DNA of 64,000 bases from Aquatica leii (taxonomy: Eukaryota; Arthropoda; Insecta; Coleoptera; Lampyridae): positions 239,658,104 to 239,722,103 of the forward strand of contig CM069432.1 in NCBI GenBank assembly GCA_035610365.1, read 5' to 3'. The position numbers were made by a program, and so were the translations under genes. The notes under the pieces were generated by a model. The model saw only the letters and a program-made list of their open reading frames with translations, searched no databases and was not told the DNA's origin. The stretch's first letter is position 1. Every line of letters begins with the position of its first letter. Below, piece by piece: positions 32,176 through 44,229 of this stretch.

Positions 32176-35100
32176 GCAACGTTTTGTAATAATTAGAAAC
32201 TTATCGTAACCTATATAGTTAACACAATTTACTATTAAACATAATTGCACGTTATTGCTATATTTAGACATTTGTAAACATAGTTTTGTCTTAAGCTATT
32301 ATTATAATTAACGTTTTTTGTCTAATTATTACAACTGTAATATTTTTGAAATGCAATTTACTTTTTTCTAGTTTCATAAATGATAAAAAAATGTTTACGA
32401 ATGTATTAAAATGTTTTAAATAAAATTTTCTTTTCAAGTAAAAACTTGATTTACAGGTTTTCTTTAAAATAAATTGCACAAGTTTTATTTGCACATATAC
32501 ACTTTGTATCTATCCGATTTAGTTCTTTCAAAGGATTTTATTTAATTTAGTTCTAGTTTTAAAATGTAAAACGTATTTTAAAACATTTTAAACGCGTTTT
32601 TATACCGAATCTCTTACTTTGGCATTTTAGTGTTTTATTTTAAAAGTTTTTCTATTTTTATTTTTAAAGGTTTTTAGATAAAACGAACAAAAAATTTATA
32701 AACTTATTAAGACATATAATATGCAAATTATATTCTAAGCAGTAACCTTAAACAAATATTTTTATAGAAGTTATTAAAGTAAAATTTAGATCGTTTCATG
32801 TAGTAACCGTTAAATTATTTTAGCGCAATTACAATTACAAGTGAATTTGTAGAAATTATATCAGTTTTTGTTGTAAAACTAATAATTGTGAACACAAATC
32901 AAATCACAGATCTGTGCATTAGCATTATGTAAATTAGCTAGCATGTTTTAAAAACTTAAGTTTCTCAAGTATACATTGTCTTTGTTATGGTTTAATTAAC
33001 ATTTATTACGTATTGTTAACTACAAAACTAATAAGCGATGTCAAAATTCATTCCATATAATTAATTATATTTTATTATTTATTTGCTGAAGTAACTATGT
33101 TAACAGTCGTCAAAATCTGTTCTATTAAATAAAAAAAATCTGTTCTATTAACTAAACTATAAAAAACTTTAAAGAATCAGAAATCGCAAATTACAATAAT
33201 TGATTGCTGCTTGCTTTTTGACAATGTGGAAAAACATTTTTAATTCTAATAATTTTGAAGTGACAAATACAAATAATCAGTAAACTGAACTACAATACAT
33301 AACTTGGAACTGACGACATCAGTTGTATTAAACCTAGTAGACAAAAACTCATGTTTTCATTTTTTTAATCAATTCAACTTAAACAGTAAAAAAAGTTTTT
33401 CTTACAATTTGCATATGTATTTAAGCAATTGAAGCTATTGCAATGTTGAACAGTACGTATATTGAAATTAAAGCATTTTATCATCATATACCAGTCAACA
33501 CAAACCAAATTTGTTTCGAATCTTATTGGCAATTTCAAGCTAACATTAGTTTGTTCCTTCATTTCGAAACCGTTGACTAGCATTTAAGTTTCTATTAAAA
33601 TTAAACAAGTCTGTTTCCGCCAAGATTCGATTCAGTTACTGTGCTCTGGTACGAAATAAATTTGATTTGTAAAAACAAAACAGTTTCGATTTTTTAAAAT
33701 CGAATTGTGTTGTAGCTACACAAAATCGAAGCATAACGAAATATATTAAACCCAATAGTTACGATATTTTAACGAATTTTAAAAACTAATTAAATTAAAA
33801 CTAACTATTTACAAAGATATGATTATTTTAAATATAACTAATAACACTAATAAAATGTAACAATATTTAAAAAAGTAATTTATATATCACTATTACTCGA
33901 TATTTATAAAAACTGTTCACAGATAAGTTTTTTCGTTTATCTAAACTTAACGTATAACAATTTATTTATTTAAACCGACCCAGTATTCTTAACACTTTTG
34001 GATTTCTCACTAGACTAGACTAAACTACTTTTGAACACCTTTTATATTTTTACTTTATTTGTTTCGAGAACATTCTGTACTTTCTGGCAATCACCTCGAA
34101 TAATTTTAAACGGTCTAGGAGCTTTAATGCGTTTTAATATTTAGACAATTCAACTATTTTGGAATCCAAATTACGCTTTAGTTTTGAATTTTTATAACAG
34201 AAGCAGTTACTTTAAATAATAGTAAAAACCGTTTTGCTATTCTTAAAACAAAACCGTTGATTAACTAAAAATCTAAATAGTAAATTCATAAGTAACAATT
34301 CAAACGTTCAAAAATAGATACATACTGCGGTAATATTAGAAATTTATTTATTAAATACCAATTGAAATTTAATTAATGGGATCTTCTCCTTAAAAAAAAA
34401 TTTACACCGCACATACCTCCGGTAGCTCGGGTTCGAAAGTTTTATCAGCAAAAAAAATTGACTATACTGCTTATTATTAAGTTATTTATCCTAAAAAAAA
34501 ATTAAAAAAAAGAGAAATTTACACTGCATTTATTGATGTGCAAAAAATAATCAGAAAAAAAAGAAAATCAAATCAAATAAAAAAAAAACACCATAGAAAA
34601 AAACATAACTGACATCAAAACAAAATAAACACCTACATTTATATAAAAAAAATAAACTAATTAGCTAAAAACTAACAAACAAATTTATGGATATCCAAAA
34701 TTATTTATGAAACTAAAAACTAACTTAAAATAACTTATCTTTATTTACTGCAGGTCCCATTTTACATCGCGTACACTTCGTCGACAACGCACTGTATATT
34801 GGTGCAAAAAAACGGCGTCAGTTTACAACATAGTTAACTTTGTTTTATTCCACCGGACATTAATCTAGAATTGATTATATTATTTCAATGGTTTCCAGGG
34901 AGATTTTGTAGCTTAAAGTTAAATTTACAGCTATCCGTTTGCACGTTTCCGTCTGTACGTTAACTAATCACGACTCATGTGGGTACCGTACGGTCACATT
35001 CTCTTCACCGACGGAAAAATTCTTTAACAATTCCGACTGCGTTGGTTTATTTTACATATATCCTAATTTTATAATCTTTGATATGCAATAGCAAGATATT

Positions 35101-36285
35101 GAATTATATGTTTTTGCCGTAGATCTGACATTTTTACGCAAAGTTGTGAACCAACGTATTTTGATTTATCCATTGCCGGATGAACGTAAACGTACAAATA
35201 GATAGCTGTGAACTTACCTTCATTGTATATGTACCGAAACTAAATAAATAATTATGACAAAATCCGTTATTTTTTTAATTATCGTGTGTTTAATGTTTAG
35301 TGATAGGCTGAACTAAGCCACCGTGCAACTATATTTGTAAATTTTAAATAAGCATCCGCCACTGTAGCAAAATTTTCACAACAACCATATCCTAAACCGT
35401 AATTTATTATTCAAAATCAGCGTGAATGATTTAATATACTTAAAAATGTGGAAACACACGGGCTTGACACTAACACATACGTGTGATTTTCTTAACGTAC
35501 AAAATTAAAGCGATTTTATTGGTTTTCGGTATATAAAATGATGTATCACAGAGCAAAATTCCTACAACACGGAAACCGCACCAAAATAACAAGTTTTGAT
35601 TGCACCCTATACGTATAGAATCAATTAAAGTAAAATATTCACAAGTGTTTAGAAGACGGAAGGGATTTTTTACCATAAATATACTTGGGTAAGGATACAT
35701 TCTTATTTTACAGAGCAATTTGATTTTTCTATTTTATTATTAGCAACTTTGGTTACCTACATGTGTTCTTTTAATTTGGATCACCTGCACGTTTCTTTAA
35801 CGTTGGCTACCTTGTAACGTATAAAAACATTAAGGTAGCACGGTATAACGTATAAAAAATTGATAATAATAATTGCACAATCATACTTCAAAGAAAATGC
35901 ACTAGCTAGCTTCATTAAATTTATTTAAATACAAGAAAAACACACAAATATAGACCAATAAAACAAATTTACAAATCATATTAAGGTCATTTAAGGAATA
36001 TTATCGTAATTGTCAAATTTCATAATTTTAATTTAAAAACTTAAATTTTGGACGCCACACTGTTTTTTAAAATTTAGATTAATGTGTAGTATTTGTACAG
36101 ATCCATTATCTAGAACATCGTAAAATAAACGTAACATATGATAATCTTCAATTCGTTATAATCCAAATCAAATTATTTACATGAATAATTGTCGATTTGA
36201 AACCATAAAAATCGTAAATCGTAATAGAAATTCTTCAAAAAAGCGATGTTGTAGCTAACATCAAACGCCCGTTGTAAGTTATAAT
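32176..36285. other. AT-rich intronic DNA, nothing recognised
   Basis: About 4 kb of very AT-rich sequence without motif-bearing ORFs or terminal repeats. Small ORFs on either strand have no family features. Confidence 0.45.
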
Positions 36286-36485
36286 CGTATTTGTATTCCA
36301 AAAATCAAAATGTTAAAAAACGTAAATATAAGTACGTATTGAAACCAAATTTTCGTATCCATAAACGAAATCATACGTATCAAAGTATCGTATAAATCAA
36401 AAAACTTAGTCGTACAAAAAAAAATGTCGTACGTATAAAAAAAAACTGTGTGTAGAAAATAAACATCGTACGTATACGTTTTTTT
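36286..36485. repeat. CGTA-rich low-complexity tract
   Basis: CGTA, ATCGTA and CGTACGTAT words recur many times between A-runs, far above their frequency in the surrounding AT-rich DNA. Confidence 0.6.
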
Positions 36486-36957
36486 TATATAATAACAATT
36501 ATCACAAAATTACAAATGACGACGTAAAGTGAAGTGTTATAGCATAACAACCAAAGCAGAATCCATAGTTCAAATTTAACATGTAGACATTTTCTGGAAA
36601 TTATGCAGGACGAAAACGTTCTTTCGCCGCGCCCAAGATTGTTGATGACTTAAGAGGAAGACTAAAAACGCATGTGAAATGCGTAAATGCATTGCGTAAA
36701 AAAATTTGCAGATACGGTGAATACAAAAATGTTAATTAGCAGAAGTTTTCAATCGAAAAAATTGTGCTCGTTATAACCTGCACGTTTTTTTCGTCTTGGA
36801 GAATTTATATTATTTTGCGAATTTATGTTTGATGGGGACACTAAAACCACCATTTTGATTGCTATTACTGCGAACAGCATTACTACTAAATTTATGGGCA
36901 CACCTACAGAAACATCTACACTAACTTCGGGAAATTTAGAACACTTTTTTAACATAT

Positions 36958-37546
36958 GAAACCGAGTCATTTATTTGTGGTAACGCTATATATATGTAAT
37001 AGTTTACTTTTCAGAAATTTTAGGAAATTTCTGTTAGATGTGCCATTAGCTATTCGCATATTTTAGAAATTGTAAGTATTTTCTTTCTTATTTGAATTTT
37101 TTTTATTTTGTCAGTCGTAAGCACGCACGTCTGAACGTACAGATAACGTTTGTTGTCACAACTAAGTATCAAACTTTTTTGACTGTAATAAATTCAACAT
37201 TGCATTATGTTTCGCTTAAGCTCGTGAAATTTTATTTACCAATGTAAATTTATTGTGAATGTAACGTCATAGCAATGAATTTGTTTCTATGTACGAAGTA
37301 TTGCCTAATCTAAGGGATATGTATCATTATTATTAACTGTGTTGACAAAACCTTAATTGCTATTTATCTGCTATAGTTTAACATCATTTTTAACCTCTTA
37401 CTCTTTGTTGAAATAAATATGTTCGTTGTTATACTTCTATTTTGCAACTTGTTTCACTTCGATTTTCGACAGATGTAAAAAGAATCTGTAGCTAATATTT
37501 CTACCGTTTTGGCGCTGTTTTAGTTATCTTAGCACACCAAGAACCA
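36958..37546 (+). repeat. Repeat C copy 1 (relic related to the hAT element)
   Basis: It matches 38789-39432 in order: TTTCAGAAATTTTAGG, TAGCTATTCGCAT, a GTAAGTATT donor-like word, TATCACAACTAA-like and AAATAAATATRYTCGTT. The second copy is inside the hAT element, so this is probably the remains of another member. Confidence 0.7.
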
Positions 37547-38551
37547 TTTATGACTCTCTCTCCAATGTGCTTTGAGCTGTTGCCTGCACGAAGGTACGGT
37601 TAAATTTACGTAACATACTTTGGAAAGCGAGCTATTCCGTCCATTTCTTAAACATATTCCTACATTCTTATTTGTCTCGGACGCAGAGTTACCGTGGTCT
37701 CTTCTTTGACAATACGACACGTAGTTGATTTGGGTATATAAAGTTATCCATTGCAAGCAGTATGCTTCCTGTGGCAGAAAATCTCAAAGGAAGTAACAGT
37801 CCTATAGTACAACGTTTCTCAAAGTGTGTACTTTTATGGGCTCCGCGAGCAAAAACAAAAAATTAATAATCAACTGTACGCTTCAAAAAAAGAACTAACT
37901 GATTTTAAAAATGTTTGTCATATACTAAAAGTGTATCTACTTTAATTTCAACAGAATTTTGTTTACGTTTAAAACACGTACTTCGTGCTTTGTTTTGTAC
38001 AGTGTGTTATCAAAGTATATTTGTTTTATTTATGTAAATTATTTGTGTTTTTTTATGTTTGATTTTGAACTATCATTATACAACGTGTCTAAAAACTAAA
38101 GCATACATGTACCTAATTAATTATTGGATGCTCTACAACAGTGTTAAGAAATACAGCACAGTGCGGCATGTTTACGTGAACACCGATTGTGTTTGTTTAC
38201 GCACGCTCTATCTTGAGAATGAATACACTTTAGTAAGATGTGTTTATACGTATTGGTTATTTGTATACATACTTCAAATTCTATAGGTAGGTATAGGTGT
38301 AGTTCTTAATTTTGTATTGATACTCAGTACTTGTAAATACTATATTAAAAACAATTACATTCTTTAAAATTTGAAGACAAAGCTTACATGTTTAGCTTTT
38401 TTTTGTTAAATACTTTAAAAAACAAAATCTACCAAATATTTTTGGAATCTACTGCTATCTAAGTATCAAAGTGATCGGTCAACTTAAACAAATTTCTTTT
38501 GCAAACAATGACTATTCTCAATCAACATTTATCTGCGTCCATAAATACCAG

Positions 38552-38797
38552 TCATAGTTGTTTACGTTTTGTGAGCGGTGTGTTATAAATTGTTTTTTTT
38601 TGTTTGGCTAAAACAGGAACCTTTAAAAAACTACGTACATTAACATCAAGTTCACAAAATACAAAATTAAAGCTTGGGTCTTTTAGTTTAAGTGTCCTAT
38701 TTTTGTGATGTAATTTAACTCTTCCGTAATTGTCATTAGCGGGTTTCTGGACATCCACAAGTGTTCCGTCGATGCGGAGATAGTAAAACTGGTTCAT
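38552..38797 (-). CDS. Unidentified 81-aa ORF inside the hAT element
   Basis: ATG-started ORF MNQFYYLRIDGTLVDVQ, continuing with KPANDNYGRVKLHHKN and ending TPLTKRKQL. It is not recognised. The related repeat C copy 1 has an ORF beginning MTRF at the matching place, but the two proteins do not align further by eye. It may be chance. Confidence 0.2.
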   Translation of the reverse strand: MNQFYYLRIDGTLVDVQKPANDNYGRVKLHHKNRTLKLKDPSFNFVFCELDVNVRSFLKVPVLAKQKKTIYNTPLTKRKQL

Positions 38798-39432
38798 TTA
38801 AAAAAAAATTATTTTTCATAACACCGTATGTACGGCTTTGTTTATTTCAGCAAATTTTAGGAATTTCCAAAAAGGTGCAACTAGCTAGTCGCATTCTTCA
38901 AAAAACAATTAAACTGTAAGTATTATTATTTGTTACAATTTTTTGTATTTACGTTGCCAGTCAATTGCACGTACTGTACTGTACTGTACTGGACGTACAT
39001 AGTAGGTTGCTATCACAACTAATTATCAATTTTTATTCTATGTGTCACATATTATTCTTCTGGTTCTCTGAATCATCGAGATTTGCATATTTGTTATATA
39101 ATTTACAAATGTAAATTTATTTTTTTAGGAATGTAAAAGTTAGGCCAACAAATTTAATTTGTTGTTCAACGTACTGCCCAACTGAAGGGGGTTTATTTCA
39201 ACCGCTATTGTCTGTGAGATTAACCTATGTTTTAGCGTTTGATCGCACTAAATAAATTTATCCTTTACTTTCTACGAACTTTTTTCTCTGTGATAAAATA
39301 AATATACTCGTTATTACAACTTCTGCTTTATCATTTGTTCTCTTACAGTTTTGGGAAGATTTAAACGGTTTCTCCCATTCTAATGTTTTATCGTGTTGGC
39401 ACCTTTTTAACTTGCTTTATAAGTTAGCACTA
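38789..39432 (+). repeat. Repeat C copy 2 (hAT 5' region)
   Basis: Direct repeat of 36958-37546, upstream of the hAT transposase segment. It probably holds the element's promoter and first exon or intron: a TTTCAG acceptor-like and a GTAAGTATT donor-like word are shared by both copies. Confidence 0.7.
38971..38990 (+). repeat. Microsatellite (GTACT)4
   Basis: Four perfect units of GTACT, inside the hAT element. Confidence 0.95.
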
Positions 39433-39499
39433 CGAAGCTTACGATAAATAAATCTTATAATACACAAAAAAAAAAGAAAATTTGGAGAAAGTTAGGTTT

Positions 39500-40030
39500 A
39501 GGATTTATGAATTCCGATATTTGCCATCAGTGTGCTTTGTCTAACAAAATTTTAGCAAACAGTTCTATGTTTCCTGCAAAAATGCTTCATCATGTCTAAT
39601 CTTTGCATCAAAAATATAAAAATAAAACAGCAGAATTTTTTACACAAAAACGAAAACGGCTTTTAAAAACAAAAACGTTTATGCTTCAAACATCACAGTC
39701 GGTAAACAAAAATGCTATCGTAGCTTCCTAAATTGTTTCGTAGAAAATTGCAATGACTGGAGAGGCTCACACAATACCAGAAAAGTCTTATAAGTTTCCT
39801 CTACAAATGGACAAATTCATTGATGTAGCAGAACAAGCAGTATTGTTAGTAGTTGTTAGAAAGTAATACCCCAAGAGCTGAAATTTTTGCAAAAATAGAA
39901 CTATTGCATCGATGTTTGCAATGATGGAGGAAAAGAAAAAACTAAAGGCAAGAAACAAAAAGATTGCTTAACAAGGTATCAAAATCACTTGAATGCGAAA
40001 CCTTATATGGGACTCCAACTCTCTTGTATA
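39500..40030 (+). pseudogene. hAT transposase N-terminal relic
   Basis: One frame reads ICHQCALSNKILANSSMFPA and KMLHHV, then a stop. The following pieces are EFFTQKRKRLLKTKTFML, AMTGEAHTIPEKSYKFPL, MDKFIDVAEQAVLLVVVRK, TIASMFAMMEE. The order matches ZBED5/ZMYM-like hAT transposases: a C..C....NSSM.P.K...H BED-type region, eFF, iA..g..htI.E, and a later Ti..R/M motif. The catalytic and hATC dimerisation regions are absent, and several stops are present. Confidence 0.75.
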
Positions 40031-40267
40031 AAACCAAACTCAATATCACACATCACATTAACATGGCAACACTTTTGTAACAATTAACAATAAAAATCGT
40101 TTTTAAAATTTTTTAAAAATAATTTCACCTAAAATTTACCTATTTCTCGATAACGTTTATTTAGTTAATTAATTAATTAGTTCAAAAAATATACTGGGGC
40201 TCCGCCAAGCTAACTTTAATTTCTAGGAGCTCCACGCCTAAAAAGTTTGAAAAACGCTGCTATATTA

Positions 40268-40934
40268 GTACTCTTAAAATTTTCAATTATTGGTACTTAA
40301 CTACGTTAATCATTTGTTCAATTAGGCCTTTAACTAAATCCTATAACGATTATATCTCAATATTTATATTAACTTAAACTTTGCAAGGTGTTGCAATTCA
40401 AAATCGAGTCGCAACAAAATCGAAGTTATTATTGAAATTAATAATGGATTATAATGTCAAGAAAGTCAAGTTCTCGCAAGTCCGAATTAAATGTTTTAGT
40501 GATTCTATTAACCTGAATTGATTCTTTGCAAAAGTTTTACATTGCAGTTACTTATTATACCAATTACTAATAAAAGCACTAGTCCTATAAATTTATTGTA
40601 GTGATTACATAAATTAAAACAAATTAATTCGATTTGATTACAATTGCTTGCTTTTTCGTTGTAATTGTAAGATGACAGAATTTCATTACCTAAATCTAAA
40701 AAATGTAATTTAGTTCAAATGCTAAATGAATTAAAATTAATTAATCTAATTTTATATATTTTTTGTCTGTATCAATGTTAGTAATACAAAATATAAATTG
40801 TAAAATGAAGCTATGCTGTATTAAAACAAAAAAAAAGGTTTAAAAGAACAAAACTGACTACGGAACACGAAACGAGATATTAAATATAAACATAGGTAAC
40901 CACGTGGGTGTGTTGTTTTTGTTTCAAAAATTCT
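40268..40934. other. AT-rich intronic stretch, nothing recognised
   Basis: No ORF or repeat ends were recognised. Confidence 0.4.
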
Positions 40935-41345
40935 TTATCTTTCTAGTGTACTTCCTTTAAGCGTTTTTCTTCCGTGGAATATTTTATATAAGTTACCCAT
41001 CCTAAAACTTGTCTCTCCTTTCTTTCTACTTTTTTGATAATTAACTGTTGTTCTCCCATTATTCTCCAGACATCTTCCGTTTTTATTTTGTTTCTGTTTA
41101 CTTGATCTCAAGCATCTTCTCCTAAAATCGAGCTTTAGGTACTGTTCGAATATTGTCTCCTTTTTTGTCTGTGGTCATATTTTTGCACTGTAGAGAACTA
41201 CGTTTTTGACAATACTGTTGAAAATTTTCAGTTTTGGCTTCTGACTGATATTTCCGTTTCATAGCATTTCATGTAACGATTTTGTAACCATTTTACTAAT
41301 GATTGTTTTTATAGAGATATTTTTTGCAAATGTTTTTCAAGTTGA
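40935..41345 (-). pseudogene. Non-LTR retrotransposon C-terminal fragment
   Basis: On - the frame reads QKPKLKIFNSIVKNVVLYSA and KIWPQTKKET, which matches the KlkiFns.Vk.vLLYg.E.W..tk segment near the end of insect RTE-like LINE proteins. Further downstream are NGRCLENNGRTTV and KGETSFRMGNLYKI, in line with the R....gH/R..lG region. It is a 5'-truncated, mutated copy. Confidence 0.65.
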
Positions 41346-41391
41346 CATTTGTCTATACGTAGATTATTCCTTTATTGCTAATACATATATA

Positions 41392-42829
41392 CAGTGTGTC
41401 CCCGGATAGGTGAAACGACTCTTGTGAAAGATAAAAAATTTTCGATATAAAATTTTATTGTTTGGGCTTCAGCCCTGCTTAGTTAAAGACTAATTTCTGG
41501 TATAATTTTAGTTTTCTAAAATCATGTATGCCTTGGATCTCTTCAAAAATCTGGTTTTTGGTTTTAGTAAACTACCTTTGTTAGTGAAGATATAACAAAA
41601 TTTGATTAACAAAAGTTGTTTCGAATCATGAAAGAGTCCTACTTCTAGAATTTCAAGCACCTAGGCCAACGTTGATGTTTTCGCAATTTACAATAATTTT
41701 TATCTGATAGTTTAATATTGCTTATCCCCGGATAGGTGATATGACTCTTGTAAAAGAATTTCTTTAACACAGTTTATTACTATGAATATTAAAAGATAAC
41801 ACTTAAATTATTAGCTATTACAAATTACTGGCTTAACACTGATAAGTTATAATGAAATAGTAAGTTAATACTCAGAATAAAAATAAGCCTCTACTAAGTC
41901 TCCTCCTAAATTTGCGCAGTTTTCAATACGATTCCGGAATTCTCCAAAAGCTGCCTGTATTTGTTCTATAGGAATTGATCGAAATACAACTGTTATTCTG
42001 CGTTTTAAAATTTCAGTGTCATTCGGAATGTGTTCTTGGTAAACTATTTGTTTTACCCATCACCATACAAAAAAATCCATTATCGAAAGGTCTGGACATC
42101 TAGCCGGCCAAGATGTCACGCTGATTCTCCCGAACCATCTTTCAACAAACTGATTATTAAGCCAATCAGTAATCATTTGTGTGGAATGGGCAGGGCAGCC
42201 ATCTTGTTGAAAGTAATGCAATCGTCGAATATTTAATGAAAGTTCGTCAAAAAACCTTTGCAAAATTTGTAAGTAAGTTTGCTGATTTAATCTTCCTTCA
42301 ATAACAAAGGGTCCAATAATTCCTCAGTCGTATGAGACGGCACACCAAACATTTAGTTTTCCAAAATACTGCCTTCTTGAGTTAACTACGTAATGGGGAT
42401 TGCCTCTGCTCCAATATCGACAGTTTTGCGAAGATGGAACACCATTTGTTGTGAAAGTACATTCGTCAGAAAAAATTATTAGTTTATGGAAATTTCTGTT
42501 TTCTAAAATTAGCTTCCCTAAAGACAAACAGAACTGCAATCGTCTTGCTTTATCACTTTCTTCCAAAGTGTGGCAAAATTTGGCTTTATACGGATAAATT
42601 TTGTTAGCTTTATAAATTCTCTGCAAATGTGTTTTACTTATGTTTGTATTTACGCTTCGATTTCTTAGAGACATTTTAGGATATGCATCTACGGAATTTA
42701 AAGCAACTAAAGTACCTGCATCAGTTTCATTGTAAGCTTTTTTCTCTCTCTTCTTTTTTAATTGTTAATTTTATATCAAAATTTTTCTATCTTTCACAAG
42801 AGTGGTTTTACCTATCCGGGGACACACTG
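41392..42829 (-). mobile_element. Tc1/mariner transposon, DD41D (rosa-like)
   Basis: TA dinucleotides at 41390-41391 and 42830-42831 flank inverted ends starting CAGTGTGTCCCCGGATAGGT on both sides. Similarity continues for about 60 bases (CTCTTGTGAAAGATA, then ATTTTGATATAAAATT). A second copy of the end sequence (TATCCCCGGATAGGTGA) lies internally at about 41722-41756. The transposase is on - and contains two stops. Confidence 0.95.
41865..42760 (-). pseudogene. mariner transposase with two nonsense codons
   Basis: From about 42674 the frame reads MSLRNRSVNTNISKTHLQRI and SDKARRLQFC, then the first catalytic Asp in KLIIFSDECTF and YWSRGNPHYV, LNVWCAVSYD, then TGA where a Trp is expected. It continues GIIGPFVIEGRLNQQTYLQI, the second Asp in YFQQDGCPAHS and the third in CPDLSIMDFFVW. 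A second TGA follows, then WVKQIVYQEHI, RSIPIEQIQAAFGEFRNRIE and a final TAA at 41865. Forty-one residues separate the second and third Asp, the DD41D spacing of rosa-type elements. The N-terminal helix-turn-helix region is mostly missing. Confidence 0.93.
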
Positions 42830-42831
42830 TA

Positions 42832-43479
42832 TATATTCCGTTTTTTAGTAATTTATTGTGAAATCCAGTTATCGTCTGCAAAAAGTAAAGAATGCAGCGT
42901 TTCATTTTGGCTATACGTCACAACGCCTACTGGCTACCAAGATCAATCGAGTTTTGTTTTATTCGAGTGTTGTCGTGTCGGCTACCGTGATCATAACGCT
43001 CACTAATGGTTTTTGATCACAACAGTCATCTTGGTCACAATGCCTACTCTAACTTCTGGTGATAACGCCCATCCTGATCCATTGTTGGAGAGCTTTAGTT
43101 TAAACATGTTTGAGAAAGAATTCATCACAACCGCTGATGAAGACTGTTGATTTTATATAACATGATTTAAAGCAAGTTGCCTTGTATTGTAAACAAATGA
43201 TCAAAAATCTCTACGGAAAACGCTATGCAAATGTATTAAAATGTAAAAAACCCGGCAAAATTTGTTTTTATGTACGTAAATGTGATTAATTACACTTAGG
43301 GGTTTTCATGTCTCAAAGAATTTAAATGTAATACATTAGAAGCCATAAGCCGTTATACATTTTGAATTTATAATGAAGTCACAAAATCTTTAGTTTTTTC
43401 TATAACAAATAATAATACAGATGAGAAACTAGTTACTAATATAATAGCGACGGTTTCCACGGGGCACGGCCGGAGTGTA
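42832..43479. other. Intronic stretch, degenerate GATCACAACGCC-like words
   Basis: Between about 42910 and 43080, words such as CACAACGCCTAC, GATCATAACGCTCAC, GTCACAATGCCTAC and GATAACGCCCATC recur irregularly. Nothing else was recognised. Confidence 0.35.
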
Positions 43480-43770
43480 TACTAAGATTAAGATGAGAAC
43501 GTTTTCCGGGTTTGGACCGTGTCATTGTTGTAACCAAAGTTGCTGACGTTTCGCCCACTTTCGTAAGGGGCGACATCAAGGCGTGATGAAATCTAAGAAG
43601 TCAAACTAACAACCGAAATCTAACTAAGAATCTCAAAAGTTAGGTAATCAACATGTGAACAAAGCCAGAATCTAACTCTCTCATTTGAAGGTGTATACCC
43701 AATTCCTTGTTCATGTGGTTTAGTCTACATTAGTGAAACCGGTCGTTCCGTCATTACACGCATTTAAAAT
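43480..43770 (+). pseudogene. Penelope-like element 3' fragment (GIY-YIG domain)
   Basis: At 43687-43767 the + frame reads EGVYPIPCSCGLVYISETGR and SVITRI. This is the GIY-YIG endonuclease signature of Penelope elements (vY.IpC.CG..YigeTgR), with Gly changed to Ser in YIGE. Just upstream, GTTTGGACCGTGTCATTGTTG and ACGTTTCGCCCACTTTCGTAAGGGG resemble Penelope pLTR text; related wording recurs at about 62130. Only a short piece remains. Confidence 0.75.
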
Positions 43771-44229
43771 TGATTCACAGATTTGATTAGTGGTTTTAGT
43801 TCATAATCTATGGTTTAATTCGTGTTCTTAATTAACCTTATCAATTTAATTTTCTAGGTGTTGCAAACTTAGTGTTCTATTTATGTATATGCTAAATAAA
43901 AATACTTTAAATTAAGAAAAAGTCAGTTTTTGTTTTTTATTTCGTTTGTTACAAAAAAATTTGCTACACACATGTTTAAGGATTTGCAAGTGTCCAACAT
44001 TTTTCAATATGAATGCATTTTTATCAAATATGGTGAAAACTATTTAATGTTTAGTTGTATTTATCTTCGTTGTTAACTATGTTATGTTTGTTGTTGTTAC
44101 ACGAGTGCATACTGTCCCATTTTTATGTAATGAATTCAGATTCGTTTATTTTAGTTTTGAAGAGTCTACCCCTCTAACCCACGTAGCAATTGTCGCTCAC
44201 ATACGCAAGTGCATTTTAGATCTTATATA

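Larger units (their letters stand above)
37810..40259 (+). mobile_element. hAT transposon (ZBED5/Charlie-like) with 8-bp target duplication
   Basis: The left end CAACGTTTCTCAAAG and reversed right end CAGCGTTTTTCAAAC are inverted repeats with 12 of 15 matches. They are flanked by CTATAGTA (37802-37809) and CTATATTA (40260-40267), an 8-bp duplication with one mismatch. TGGGCTCCGC follows the left end and its partner GCGGAGCCCC the right end, as in Charlie-type hATs. The transposase relic on + lies at about 39500-40030. Confidence 0.88.

Noticed and set aside
34410..34440. GGTAGCTCGGGTTCGAAAGT as a tRNA-like remnant
   Set aside because: Contains a T-arm-like GGTTCGAA, but no A box, cloverleaf or acceptor pairing.
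42900..43090. Possible satellite of GATCACAACGCC-like words
   Set aside because: Spacing and sequence are too irregular to define a unit by eye.
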